Shown here: in pieces, positions 29,201 to 38,761 of the stretch
Layout: each line of letters starts with the position of its first letter
How positions within the stretch are numbered: the first letter of the stretch is position 1
Assembly (NCBI RefSeq): GCF_002161445.1
Contig: NZ_NFHT01000017.1
Coordinates: 1 to 62,672, forward strand
Source: Alistipes sp. An66
GTDB taxonomy: Bacteria; Bacteroidota; Bacteroidia; Bacteroidales; Rikenellaceae
DNA: 62,672 nucleotides
Direction of reading: 5' to 3'
Position numbers and translations under genes: made by a program
Notes under the pieces: generated by a model
The model's input: only the letters and a program-made list of their open reading frames with translations
Databases searched by the model: none
What the model was told of the DNA's origin: nothing

Positions 29201-29393
29201 AGGTGGCGATCGTCGTTCCCTCGACCCGGACCGTGGCACCCACGACGGGCTGCCCTGTCTTGCGGTCGGTAACCTGTCCGTGGACCCCCGACTGCTGCGC
29301 CGCAGCGCTCCATCCGGAAAAGAGCCCCGCAAACAGGCAGACAATCAGTGCGACCTGTCGGAACAGGCCCGTATTTGTTTTTTGTCTCTTCAT
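26268..29393 (-). CDS. SusC-family TonB-dependent receptor of the decayed locus
   Basis: 1041 residues, uninterrupted. Signal peptide (ending SAAAQQ), carboxypeptidase-regulatory-like domain (about 33-110), LDEVVVVGYIS, plug with KDAASTAIYGAAGANGVIIVTT, and a barrel ending in VNLKF. It would import glycan with SusD, but its adjacent SusD is broken, so function is doubtful unless another SusD substitutes. It follows the lipoprotein gene at 18 bp in what was probably a single minus-strand operon starting upstream of the sulfatase. Confidence 0.93.
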   Translation of the reverse strand: MKRQKTNTGLFRQVALIVCLFAGLFSGWSAAAQQSGVHGQVTDRKTGQPVVGATVRVEGTTIATSTDILGQYRIAALPDKCTLIFSYVGYESRIVEYHAQQTAVDVALAEDVQNLDEVVVVGYISNSKRETTTAISSLRDKDLTTANSANLLQSIQGLVPGVQIGSSNGTPGAETDFYIRGVGTVNAGMAPLCIIDDVVEEDGLNGLNVNDVESVQILKDAASTAIYGAAGANGVIIVTTKRGRNQRAEVSLETKFGISEVARYYEMMNSEQCMDMMDEAGVKYWSLPGFDPNLNTDWQKAITRRAFTQSYSLSVRGGNEKVQYAVSGSFYDQPGVLINTSYKRYNLRANLDAQLDRRVKLWANFTSNYTDQSAVKDQGQQGGEGVMVRTLQMPPMFPVYYDGTYWTQNNYTTEDLVADPRDPTRLPGNTMPLQHIENPVKILTEQSIRTLNQRYTGSVGLNVNLAKGLTFKPRFNFLMSSNSYRNWRPASIGERYGKVTDGNASMNFKTVSSWESEFVLLYNRIFNGKHKINAALGANLGERLENYTYVKGIGFGSDALGTLNGATSFTANDLPYLRDRSVSFFFRANYSFKERYLLGVVVRADGSSKFGPDNRFGYFPSVSAGWIASDEPFMQWAAPVLSMLKFRASYGVAGNNAIGRYKYESFLSSRNYVFGDEVANGLAVANIANPDLGWERKTSANVGVELGLFSNRIYVTVDAYRDVTSDMLLNANIPATLGQSTMTLNIGSVENKGIELGVSTSNISRRYFQWTTRFNISFNRNRVLSLSGDADMIFDGESGTSNVTMEGWPVGVFYGRVYKGVYMSWDEIRQLAADPNNGLAFDPKTVPGDMKFVDLNGDGVIDDNDRTVIGTPHPKFTAGLSNTFRYRNLSLSFLLTGQYGNQIYNYTIHDMARSVNNNAIAAYDRRWRSEESPGDGWYPVVGPKSGAGADRNKFSTYQLEDASYLCIKNVSLGYTFPASLLKRSFIKGLSVSLNIDNLHTFTRYSGQNIEANNYRRATALGIDYTSYPLARTYTMSVNLKF

Positions 29394-29411
29394 GATCTCG
29401 ATTTTCTCGGG

Positions 29412-30680
29412 TTAAAACTCTCCGTCCTCCACCGCAACGACCACGATGCGGAGTTTGCCCGTCACCACGGACGGCGTCACGTTCTTGTCGATCAGATCCC
29501 ACTGGCACACATAGACGCCCGCCCGGTTGAAGACCGACTCGGCACCGATCAGCCAGAGGTTGTTGTTCGACACGGCCTTGTTCAGCAGGCGGTCGTCGCC
29601 GTTCACATCCGGCTTCCTGTCGAGCAGGTTCCACTGCACGAGGTAACGGCCGGTCTCGTTGAGCACCGAGCGCCCCTCGCCCTTGTAATACCATGTGGTG
29701 GTCGACGGCACGAGATTCACGATCCGCTCATCCCCCACCCCGGCAATGATGTTCGTCGGCGAGTTGTAGTTCGAGGTCCTGTTGTTGACGTCCTTCGCAT
29801 TGGTGCCCGAGACGCAGACGCTCCCGACGGCGGAATCCTCGACCTCTCCGGTCTCGAAATCGTAGATCCGGCCCGGCACGCCGCCGCTGGGATCATACGC
29901 CGGCGACTCGCCGTCGGCTATGGCCCAGTCGGGCGACCAGTAGAAGAAGCCCGCGCAGTCGTCCGTGGCGATCACGTACTCCCGCCACGCGAGCAGTGCC
30001 GTGGAGAGCGTCTGTCCGCGGCGGATGCGGATGCCTTTCAGCCCCGTCCCGCCGAAATCCTCGACGACCTCGACATCCTTCGAGGCGTCGAGCGAGGCGT
30101 AAACCACCGCACGGTTGCCCTGGTTGTCGTTCGGGTGCTGCGGATCGTAGATGAGGGCGTCGCCCAGGGAGAGCCGCCACCGTTCGTTCAGCTCCCCGAC
30201 CGTGGTGAAGACCTCGTCCCGGGAGAAGACCTGGATCGTGCTCTGCTCCGAGAGCAGCACCTCCCCCTGCGGGTCGAGGACCGTAATCGAGACCGGCATG
30301 GAGCCCGCCAGCAGCGGTTTGGAATCCTCGCCCGCAACAACGGGGATCGAAAGCGTCTGGGGAGCCGCCTCCTCGTTGAAGGCGATGCCGCTCCCCTGCG
30401 GCAGGGTGTAGGTTCCGTTCGCGAAACGCACGCCCCAGGTCTCGGGTGCCTGCACCCGGATCTCGACCGTGCGCCCGTAAGCGTAGAGGAAGCGGAGCTG
30501 GTAGGAGACGCCCTCGTCGACGGCACGGTCCTGCTGCAAGAGTCCCTGCAAGCGGTTCAGCGTCACGTCCATTTGGAGTTTCGCGGGCTCCGGATCCATG
30601 TGGAGGTAGCCGAACCGGTTGTCCGCACAACCGGACAGCAAACCGGTCCAAAAAGCCACAAACAAGTAGATTTTTTTCAT
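29412..30680 (-). CDS. Lipoprotein of unknown function in the decayed glycan locus
   Basis: A 422-residue lipoprotein (lipobox LLSGCADN). The N-terminal third is rich in beta-strand pattern (DVTLNRLQGLL, YQLRFLYAYGRTVEIRV). Two related segments near the C-terminus, GRYLVQWNLLDRKPD and AGVYVCQWDLIDKN, suggest an internal repeat. I do not recognise the family. Its position before SusC and its lipobox fit a surface glycan-binding role, but that is only inference. The reading frame is intact. Confidence 0.7.
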   Translation of the reverse strand: MKKIYLFVAFWTGLLSGCADNRFGYLHMDPEPAKLQMDVTLNRLQGLLQQDRAVDEGVSYQLRFLYAYGRTVEIRVQAPETWGVRFANGTYTLPQGSGIAFNEEAAPQTLSIPVVAGEDSKPLLAGSMPVSITVLDPQGEVLLSEQSTIQVFSRDEVFTTVGELNERWRLSLGDALIYDPQHPNDNQGNRAVVYASLDASKDVEVVEDFGGTGLKGIRIRRGQTLSTALLAWREYVIATDDCAGFFYWSPDWAIADGESPAYDPSGGVPGRIYDFETGEVEDSAVGSVCVSGTNAKDVNNRTSNYNSPTNIIAGVGDERIVNLVPSTTTWYYKGEGRSVLNETGRYLVQWNLLDRKPDVNGDDRLLNKAVSNNNLWLIGAESVFNRAGVYVCQWDLIDKNVTPSVVTGKLRIVVVAVEDGEF

Positions 30681-30708
30681 ATCGTTCGGGTTGGTTCAAT
30701 GATTCGGT

Positions 30709-32090
30709 TCATCGTTTTTTGAGCGTGCGCTGCCGCTCCCGCCACAGGTCGTTCTCCCAGACTTTGAGCGCCCCTTGAAGCCGCCCGACGACATCGGGAT
30801 AGTCGTCGACGAGGTTCGTCTGCTCCTGCGGATCCTTTTTCAGGTCGAACAGATAGTGCGTGTCGACGTGCTCCTTGTCGGTCGTCACGATGTATTTCAG
30901 ACCGTCCTGCATGACCGCCTTGGCGTTCGACTGCCGCCAGAAGATCGTCCGCCGCGGCATGGAGCGACCCTCGATCACGGGCACGAAGCTGGTTCCGTCG
31001 AGCGGTTTGTCGGCATTCCGGTAATCGATGCCCGCCATGTCGAGCATCGTGGGGAAGAGATCCATCGACAGCACCAGCTCGTCGGAGGTCCCGTTGGCCG
31101 GAACGCGGCCCGGCATCCAGAGAATCGCCGGAACCCGGATCCCGCCCTCGAAGAAGCTGCCCTTCTCGCCGCGCAGCCCGCCCGTGGTGCCCGGCTCCAC
31201 CGGGCCGTTGTCCGAAAGGAAGATCACGAACGTATTCCGGTCCAGCCCCTCCTCGGCCAGCAGGTCGAGCATCTGGCCGATTCCCCGGTCCATGTACTCG
31301 ATCATCTCCTTGTAGGCCGTGGCGCGGTCTTCGCGCGGGGCATGGTGCATCTGCTCCACGCCCGGCTGCCGGAACCCCGGATCGTCGGGCCCCTGATAGG
31401 GATAGTGCGGGCACCCGTGCGCCACATAGAGGCAGAAGGGTCGGTCCTTGTTCCGCCGCACGAAATCCAGACTGTGCGCCGAAATCAGCTCGGTGAGGTA
31501 GCCCTGCGTCGTGGAGGCTTTCAGCGTCTCGCCCTCCCACCAGTCGGCATTCCCCGACGTGTCGTAGTAGTTCCGGTAGTCGACGTTCCCGCTCTTGAAG
31601 CCGATGAACTCGTCGAAACCCTGATGGACGGGATTATAGGTATTGTCGGTCCCGAGGTGCCACTTTCCGTAGAGCGCCGTGGCATAGCCGCCGTTGTTCT
31701 TCAATACCTCGGCGAAGGTGATCTCCTCCTGCGCCAGACCCCGGTGGAGGTCGGCCGCCACCCAGGTCAGCAGCCCCCCTGCAACCCGGCCCGCTGCTGG
31801 TAGCGGCCGGTCAGCAGCGAGGCCCGCGTCGGCGTGCTCGCCGCACCGTTCGTATGGAAGTTGGTCAGGCGGATGCCCTCCTGCGCCATCCGGTCCAGAT
31901 TCGGCGTCCGGATCGTCGGATTCCCGTAGCAGGAGATGTCGCCATAGCCCAGATCGTCGGCCATGATGATGAAATTGGGTTTCGCAGGCTTCGGCTTCGG
32001 CGCCGCTTCCGCATCGGATGCGCATCCGCCCAGAGCTGCCGTCAGGCAGCTGCCGGCCAGAAACACGAATGTGGAATTCTGATCTTTCAT
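30709..32090 (-). pseudogene. S1-family sulfatase, frameshifted in a G6 run
   Basis: The N-terminal 105 residues carry a lipoprotein signal (LGGCASD), the metal-binding start [14 protein letters not shown] and the sulfatase active-site motif STPTR with Ser85, the serine to be matured to formylglycine. The rest (about 350 residues: GYATALYGKWHLG, FVIFLSDNGP, RGEKGSFFEGGIRVP) lies in another frame. The switch is at a run of six C on the plus strand (31774-31779); seven or four would restore the frame. It is the first gene of the minus-strand operon. Either pseudogene, slippage-controlled gene or base-call error. Confidence 0.85.
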
Positions 32091-32165
32091 GATTCGATTT
32101 CGGAATTATAAGAATCTGATGAATGAATTCGGAGGGAGTCGGAACGGATGTTGTCTGTTCCCATA

Positions 32166-32173
32166 CAAAAGTA
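32166..32173 (-). promoter_or_regulatory. -7 element upstream of the sulfatase operon
   Basis: On the minus strand TACTTTTG matches TAnnTTTG, 75 bp before the sulfatase start. No clear -33 box is seen. The 418-bp divergent gap 32091-32508 holds this, the CACTAC sites and the GH66 promoter, and no convincing gene. Confidence 0.4.
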
Positions 32174-32200
32174 ATAAAGATATTCAGGCCCTATTCGCCC

Positions 32201-32356
32201 CACTACAAAAATAGTAGTGCCGCAGAACCACACAACAGGCTATAAACCAATTTGTTGGCACATTCCGAACGAATATCATTTAGTAGTGGTCCGAAAATGC
32301 GCCGGTTCCGTAAAAGACGCATCCCGAAGGCTCGCCGGGGCATTCCGGACACTACT
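32201..32356. promoter_or_regulatory. Repeated CACTAC sites in the divergent promoter region
   Basis: CACTAC (32201-32206) and GTAGTG (32214-32219) form one palindrome with a 7-bp spacer. GTAGTGGTCCG (from 32283) and CGGACACTACT (32346-32356) form a second, wider inverted pair with one bulged base. Four copies of one hexamer between two divergent glycan genes suggest operator sites for a shared regulator. Confidence 0.4.
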
Positions 32357-32471
32357 TTTTCCCAGCCGCAAACAACGCGCAACATACTGTTTTCAAAATA
32401 CATAACTCCTATCCCAGCGACCCTCCGGCCACTAATTTCGTTTCCCGCAATTTTCCAACGCCGGTTATTTA

Positions 32472-32479
32472 TAATTTTG
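32472..32479 (+). promoter_or_regulatory. -7 element upstream of the GH66 remnant
   Basis: TAATTTTG matches TAnnTTTG, 30 bp before the GH66 start codon. Confidence 0.45.
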
Positions 32480-32508
32480 TCAGAGAATTCCACCCAAAGA
32501 TTTCACCC

Positions 32509-33254
32509 ATGTACAGATTCATCCTTCTGCTGTCCGTCTTCTTCCCGTTCTGCCTGTGCGGGAACACCGGCTGCGACAAACACGACTCCGAAACGGTCCT
32601 CAAAACCGCCGGACGATTCGACCTCTCGACCGACAAGGCCCGCTACGCCCCGGGCGAGAGCGTCCGCTTCACATGCAACGCCGATCCCGGCAAGGGACTT
32701 TTCGTCCGCTACCGCCACCTCGCGGAGACCGTCGGCGAAGAGCCCCTCACGGCGGCCGCCTGGACCTGGAATCCCCCGACCGGGGACTTCAAGGGATACC
32801 TCGTCGAGGTCGTCTCGCGGCAGAGCGGCCGGGAAAGCGTCGTCGCCTCGACCGCCGTCGACGTATCGAGCGACTGGACCCGCTTCCCGCGCTACGGATT
32901 CCTATCGGCATACGGGGCCATCGGGCTCAAAGAGGTAAGGAAGATGATCGAGAACCTCAACCGGCACCACATCAACGGCTTGCAGTTCTACGACTGGCTC
33001 GCCGCCCACCACCGGCCGTTGGCCGGAAGCGCGGAGCGTCCCGCCGCAGAATGGCCCGACCTGATGAACCGCCCCACCTACCGGCTGACCACCGACAACT
33101 ATCTGTCCGAGGCCCGGTCCGGAAGGTCTGGTGCGCCACGCCGGACAGCTGCGGGGAGATGTTCCGCGAAATCGCCTTCCGGCAGGAGGGCAGCACGATC
33201 CACATCACGCTCCCGTGGCTGAAATATTGGAGCATGGTCGTCATCGAATACTGA
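32509..33254 (+). pseudogene. GH66 dextranase remnant with internal deletion
   Basis: The first ~205 residues resemble the N-terminus of GH66 dextranases: beta-sandwich start, then FPRYGFLSAYG, MIENLNRHHINGLQFYDW and HHRPLAG. Near 33115 the frame changes and only the C-terminal ~45 residues follow (KVWCATPDSCGEMFREI to LPWLKYWSMVVIEY). GH66 enzymes of this type are near 590 residues, so about 330 residues including the catalytic core are missing. The signal peptide looks intact (FFPFCLCG). It points to a former dextran-degrading locus. Confidence 0.8.
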
Positions 33255-33275
33255 CACGAATCAACAGGAAGCCCC

Positions 33276-34542
<1,267 letters not shown>

Positions 34543-34584
34543 GGCGGATGTTCTCCGCGCCCTGCGGAAATTCCCAAGAACGGA

Positions 34585-34621
34585 AGCGGCGGGATTGAAA
34601 CTCGGTTTCAATCCCGCCGCT
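34585..34621 (+). terminator. Strong terminator hairpin after the GH97 remnant
   Basis: A perfect 17-bp stem (34585-34601 with 34605-34621), loop TCG, followed by CTTCTGTTTT. It isolates the decayed locus from the fimbrial genes. The 375-bp gap 34543-34917 otherwise holds promoter elements and AT-rich sequence. Confidence 0.75.
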
Positions 34622-34765
34622 CTTCTGTTTTCCGGAATCCGGACCGATTTTTCCATCAAAAAAACGAAAAAAAACATCCCGAAATGAAAATTTTCACATG
34701 ATGACCTGTTATTCCCGACATGAAGATCTGCTTTCAAAATATAACAAAAAGACTTTTTCATGCCA

Positions 34766-34773
34766 TAAATTTG
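34766..34773 (+). promoter_or_regulatory. Upstream -7 element of the fimbrial operon
   Basis: TAAATTTG matches TAnnTTTG. The 13-bp sequence TTTCAAAATATAA precedes it (34732-34744) and recurs before the second -7 box (34867-34879), suggesting a duplicated control element. Confidence 0.4.
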
Positions 34774-34854
34774 ACAAACAACGCCTTAAAAACTACCAAT
34801 TTTCCGAAACATTGGCATTTATATCCTAAAAAATGGCCATAATGCCTTTTTTTC

Positions 34855-34863
34855 GGGGGGGGG
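34855..34863. repeat. G9 tract at the fimbrial promoter
   Basis: Nine G residues end exactly 20 bp before the -7 box at 34884, so they occupy the place of the -33 element. TTTC immediately precedes the tract. Length changes would alter promoter geometry. Confidence 0.85.
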
Positions 34864-34883
34864 AATTTTCAAAATATAATTGC

Positions 34884-34891
34884 TATATTTG
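34884..34891 (+). promoter_or_regulatory. Main -7 element of the fimbrial operon
   Basis: TATATTTG, an exact match to TAnnTTTG, 26 bp before the GTG start at 34918. The expected -33 position is filled by the G9 tract. Confidence 0.6.
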
Positions 34892-34917
34892 CATCGAAAA
34901 CCGACCCCAAAAGTCAC

Positions 34918-36582
34918 GTGAAGACGGGAAAAAACATAAAGACGCCGAAGAGCAACGGCGCCGTGGCGGGTTTGTCCCGGGATGTCCGGGTACCGCACAA
35001 GGCGTCAAGGTCATACGGTCTACGGCACGTGCAGGGAATCTTCCCCGCATGTGCGGTCGTGCTTTTCTGTGCTCTGCTCTTCACGATCCAAACGGCCGCC
35101 GCACAATCTCCCGTTCCGCTCCTGGAAACACAGCAGGAGGGGGCACAGAAGAAGGGAGCACAGCAGAAGGGAGTACAGGAGGAGGGAGTGCAGCAGAAGG
35201 GGGTACAGGAGGAAGGAGTACAGCAGAAGGGAGTAGAGGAGAAAGGAGTACAGCAGAAAGGAGTACAGCAGGAAGGAGTACAGCAGGAAGGGGCGCAGCA
35301 GGAAGGGGCGCAGCAGGAAGGAGTACAGCAGGAAGGGATACAGGAGACGTACCCCGTACCGGCGCTGCCCGCCGGAGCCGACTCGGCCAGCATCGTCGAC
35401 CGATTCGCCCTCTACTACTGGCGCGACCGCATCGACCTCGACGAGAACTACCTCGACAACGCCCGGCAGATGACTCGCATCAAGCGTTATCTGGCCGAAT
35501 CACCGCACATCGACAGCATCACCGTCTACGCCTACGCCTCGCCCGAAGGCGTCTACGAACACAACGTCTGGCTCGCCCGCAAACGCGCCGAGGCCGCCAA
35601 ACGCTACATCCTGGAACACATCCCCGCCGGAAGCGATTTCGACGCATCCCGCATCCGTCTCTGCCCCATGGAGGAGAACTGGGACGGTCTGGAAGCCGAA
35701 ATCGAAGCCAACTACCACCGCAGCAACCGCGAACAGGTGCTCGCCATTCTCCGTGCCCCGGTGCGGAACGACACCAAGAAGTGGCGGCTGCAACAAATTG
35801 ACGGGGGGGGGTTTAGCTACAAGTACATCATCCGCAACCACATGCCGAAACTGCGTCTGGCGACGTGGGTCTGCATCTGGCAGCGGCCCGTGCAGGAGGA
35901 GCCCCTCGGCAAGACGGCGCAGTTCGCCGTCGCCGAACCCGAACCGATTCCGCTGGAACATTACAAGGGATGCAATCCGCCCGCCGCCCCGGAGCGTTAC
36001 AAGCGGACGTTCGTGGCGTTGAAGAGCAACCTGCTCTACGATGCGGCAACGGTTCTCAATTTCGCCGTCGAGGTCCCGTTCAACGAGAAATTCTCCCTCC
36101 TCTACGAGCACCACTGTCCGTGGTGGTTGAGCGACAACAACCGCTTCTGCGTCGAAATGCTCTCCTTCGGCGGCGAATTCCGCTGGTGGTTCAAGCCCCG
36201 CACGCAGCCCGCAACACCCAAGCGGGTGCAGCGCGACGCGCTCGTCGGCCACTTCCTCGGCCTCTACGGCATGGGCGGAAAGTTCGACTTCCAGCTCAAC
36301 CGCAACCTCTGCTACCAGGGCGAGTTTTTCAGCGCCGGACTCACCTACGGTTACTCGATGCCCATCGCCAAACGGCTGAACCTCGAATTCTCGATCTCGG
36401 CCGGGTATGCCCGCATCCCCTACCGGCACTACATCCCGACGGAGGATTGGAGCCTGCTGATCCGCGACCGCAACAAGACGGGCGTCTGGCACTATTTCGG
36501 TCCCACGAAGGTGGAGATCGCCCTCTCCGTGCCGCTGCTGTTCCCCGTCAAGAAACCCGTAAAGACAGGAGGCAACCGATGA
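34918..36582 (+). CDS. OmpA-like/DUF3575 outer-membrane protein of the fimbrial locus
   Basis: A 554-residue protein. GTG 34918 is the only start ahead of the signal segment (FPACAVVLFCALLFTIQTAAAQ). Residues about 75-143 are a pentapeptide repeat of G(V/A)QQ(E/K) type. Residues about 155-240 resemble an OmpA-like domain (DSITVYAYASPEGVYEHNVWLARKRA without further detail). The C-terminal ~190 residues are DUF3575, probably a small beta-barrel (KSNLLYDAATVLNFAVEVP to KVEIALSVPLLFP). Such genes commonly open Bacteroidota fimbrial operons. A G9 tract (35803-35811) in the middle encodes Gly-Gly-Gly and could switch the gene off by slippage. Stop overlaps the next start (ATGA). Confidence 0.8.
   Translation: MKTGKNIKTPKSNGAVAGLSRDVRVPHKASRSYGLRHVQGIFPACAVVLFCALLFTIQTAAAQSPVPLLETQQEGAQKKGAQQKGVQEEGVQQKGVQEEGVQQKGVEEKGVQQKGVQQEGVQQEGAQQEGAQQEGVQQEGIQETYPVPALPAGADSASIVDRFALYYWRDRIDLDENYLDNARQMTRIKRYLAESPHIDSITVYAYASPEGVYEHNVWLARKRAEAAKRYILEHIPAGSDFDASRIRLCPMEENWDGLEAEIEANYHRSNREQVLAILRAPVRNDTKKWRLQQIDGGGFSYKYIIRNHMPKLRLATWVCIWQRPVQEEPLGKTAQFAVAEPEPIPLEHYKGCNPPAAPERYKRTFVALKSNLLYDAATVLNFAVEVPFNEKFSLLYEHHCPWWLSDNNRFCVEMLSFGGEFRWWFKPRTQPATPKRVQRDALVGHFLGLYGMGGKFDFQLNRNLCYQGEFFSAGLTYGYSMPIAKRLNLEFSISAGYARIPYRHYIPTEDWSLLIRDRNKTGVWHYFGPTKVEIALSVPLLFPVKKPVKTGGNR
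35140..35346 (+). repeat. 15-bp coding repeat (pentapeptide GVQQE/K, ~14 units)
   Basis: About fourteen imperfect 15-bp units within the OmpA-like/DUF3575 gene. Units differ mainly by V/A and E/K. Being a multiple of three, copy-number change would lengthen or shorten the segment without breaking the frame. Confidence 0.9.
35803..35811. repeat. G9 tract inside the DUF3575 gene
   Basis: Nine G residues encode Gly-Gly-Gly in QQIDGGGFSYK. A one-base change would truncate the protein before its DUF3575 domain. Confidence 0.9.
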
Positions 36583-37625
36583 AACGTCCGATGACATATC
36601 TGTTCGCGGCCGCGGTTCTTCTGACTGCGGCACTGCTGACGGTCCGTTGCGAGCGGCGCCCGCTCGTCGACGCCGGAAACACCCACTATGTGCGGGTCTA
36701 CCTCGACGAGGAGTTGAAGAACGTCACCACGGGATTCTACGACGAGACGCTGGAAAAACCCGACTATGCAACGCCGGAGATGCTCCGCGTGGTGCTCTAT
36801 GACCCCGCAAACGGACACGTTGCGGCCGAACGCTACCTGCGCAACCGCAAGAGCGACGAACGCGGCATCTACTTCGACGGATACGTCGTGGCCGCCCCGG
36901 GGCACTACCGCCTGCTGACCTACAACTTCGGCACCGAATCGACGCTCATCCGCGACGGACACCTCTACGACGGCATCCAGGCCTATACGAACGAGATCTC
37001 CGGGACGCTCCGCAACAGCCTTTCGTCGCGGGCCAACGGCGACAACGAACGCATCGTCTACGTCCCGGACCACCTCTTCACCGACCGCAACGAGGAGTTG
37101 AGCACCTCCTTCGGCAGCGACATCGACACGCTGCGCAATGCCGGCGGCGACCACTTCACGGCCGGGAGCATCGTGCTGTCGTACTACCTCCAAATCCGGG
37201 TCAAGGGCATCGACTGGATCTCGTCGGCCGTGGGGCTGCTGACCGGCATGGCGGGCTCGGCAACGCTCAACGACGGCCAGATCCGCACGGAGGACCCCGT
37301 GACGGTCTATTTCGAGATGCAGCGCGGCCCCTCATCGGCCAACGAAGGGGTCATCTACACGACGTTCCACACCTTCGGGAAACTCCCCGACGCGTCGAAC
37401 GAACTCGCCATCACGTTCGACGTGCGGACCACCGACGGACGCGCCCTGACCACGACGCTCGACATCACGGACAAGTTCTCCGAACCCGATGCCGTCGAAC
37501 ACCAGTGGCTGCTGCTCGACCAGGTGCTGAACATCCCCGAACCGGAGGATCCCGAAGGCGAGGGCGACGGATTCACGCCGGGTGTCGACGAGTGGGAGGA
37601 CATCGAGACGGACATCATCATCTGA
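36579..37625 (+). CDS. DUF5119-type fimbrial-locus lipoprotein
   Basis: A 348-residue lipoprotein-like protein; start ATG 36579 overlaps the previous stop (ATGA). The signal segment TAALLTVRCERRPLVDAGN ends in a lipobox-like Cys. The body resembles DUF5119 proteins (HYVRVYLDEELKNVTTGFYD; LLTYNFGTESTLI; SYYLQIRVKGIDWISSAVGLL). It ends FTPGVDEWEDIETDIII, nearly the same ending as the fimbrillin that follows. DUF5119 proteins accompany DUF3575 and fimbrillin genes; an assembly or anchoring role is likely but not shown. Confidence 0.8.
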   Translation: MKRPMTYLFAAAVLLTAALLTVRCERRPLVDAGNTHYVRVYLDEELKNVTTGFYDETLEKPDYATPEMLRVVLYDPANGHVAAERYLRNRKSDERGIYFDGYVVAAPGHYRLLTYNFGTESTLIRDGHLYDGIQAYTNEISGTLRNSLSSRANGDNERIVYVPDHLFTDRNEELSTSFGSDIDTLRNAGGDHFTAGSIVLSYYLQIRVKGIDWISSAVGLLTGMAGSATLNDGQIRTEDPVTVYFEMQRGPSSANEGVIYTTFHTFGKLPDASNELAITFDVRTTDGRALTTTLDITDKFSEPDAVEHQWLLLDQVLNIPEPEDPEGEGDGFTPGVDEWEDIETDIII

Positions 37626-37672
37626 CCCATCAAAAAAAGAGATAAACAACAATTACAAAAATTTACTTCCCT

Positions 37673-38749
37673 ATGAAAAAAACACTCCTCATGATGGCAG
37701 TTGCGGCGGGCGCGATGCTCACCGGCTGCGTGAAGAACGAAACCGCGAACGGCGGAGCCGTTTCGGGATCGAAAATCAGTTTCGAGGCCCCGGCCGTGAC
37801 GGGCATCACCCGTGCCGCCCTGGTCCCGGGCGAGATCGGAACCGGGTATGACAAAGGCGAGCACTTCTCGGTCTATGCGCTCTACTTTGCCAACGGCACC
37901 TACACGGAATTCGGCGACGGAACCCTGTACATGGACAATGTCGAGACCGCTTACAACACTGGCGGCCAATACTGGGATTCGGAAAGCGTTCCCGGAGGAC
38001 AGGCCTACTACTGGCCCAAAAAAGGTTCGCTGACCTTCGCCGCCTACTCGCCGACGGGGGCTGCGAATGACTGCAAGGTAGCCTGGGGCGCCGCGGGCTT
38101 CACCTTCACGGGCTTCACGGTGCAGAGCGAGCCGGCAAACCACTACGACCTGCTGTTCAGCGAGCGCGCCTACAACAAGACGCAGAGCGAGACCAGTTCG
38201 ACGACCTACAAGGGCGGTGTAGACATCACGTTCAAGCACGCCCTGTCGTCGGTGGTCTTCAAGACCAAGCTGGGCGATACCTACACGGGCCACACCATTA
38301 CATTGAAGAACATCACGTTGAAGAACACCTTCACGAAGGGTAACTTCAACCAGGGTCTCGTAGACGAGAACAATGCCGTAACGACCGCTGCCGCATGGTC
38401 GGGCCAGAACACCGAGAACACGGCCGGATACGTGGCCTTCAACGGAGCCGAGGTAATCACCTCCACGGCTGCCGAGCCGGCAGGCGCCAAGCGGCTTATC
38501 GTCCTGCCGCAGGATCTGGCACATGGGACCAACAACGTCACGATCGACGTAACCTACTCGATCGACAACGGCACCAACGAGATCGACCAGACGGCAACGA
38601 TCGACATTACGGATCCGGGATACAACCTCACCGAGTTCGAAATCGGCAAGCGTTATATCTTCACGCTGATCATCGGTCTGGACAAGATCACCTTCTCGCC
38701 CGACGTCGACGAGTGGGAGGATGTCCCCGGCATAGACATCGAACTCTGA
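37673..38749 (+). CDS. Fimbrillin-family lipoprotein, probable major fimbrial subunit
   Basis: A 358-residue lipoprotein (lipobox MLTGCVKN) of the Mfa/Fim-like fimbrillin family. An N-terminal domain (KISFEAPAVTGITRAA, typical processing-region pattern) is followed by the beta-rich C-terminal domain (VDITFKHALSSVVFKTKL; NLTEFEIGKRYIFTLIIGLDKITFSP), ending DEWEDVPGIDIEL. Composition is Thr/Gly/Ala-rich and the codons look more optimised than in neighbours. Two intercistronic hairpins follow it. Both features suit a highly expressed major subunit, which is an inference. Confidence 0.85.
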   Translation: MKKTLLMMAVAAGAMLTGCVKNETANGGAVSGSKISFEAPAVTGITRAALVPGEIGTGYDKGEHFSVYALYFANGTYTEFGDGTLYMDNVETAYNTGGQYWDSESVPGGQAYYWPKKGSLTFAAYSPTGAANDCKVAWGAAGFTFTGFTVQSEPANHYDLLFSERAYNKTQSETSSTTYKGGVDITFKHALSSVVFKTKLGDTYTGHTITLKNITLKNTFTKGNFNQGLVDENNAVTTAAAWSGQNTENTAGYVAFNGAEVITSTAAEPAGAKRLIVLPQDLAHGTNNVTIDVTYSIDNGTNEIDQTATIDITDPGYNLTEFEIGKRYIFTLIIGLDKITFSPDVDEWEDVPGIDIEL

Positions 38750-38761
38750 CACACATCGCAC

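Noticed and set aside
32294..32344. The 32283/32356 inverted pair as an inverton
   Set aside because: The arms carry a bulge and enclose only about 52 bp without a promoter-like sequence; operator sites are more likely.
32203..32493. Minus-strand 96-codon ORF between sulfatase and GH66
   Set aside because: It covers promoter elements and operator-like repeats and has no recognisable motif.
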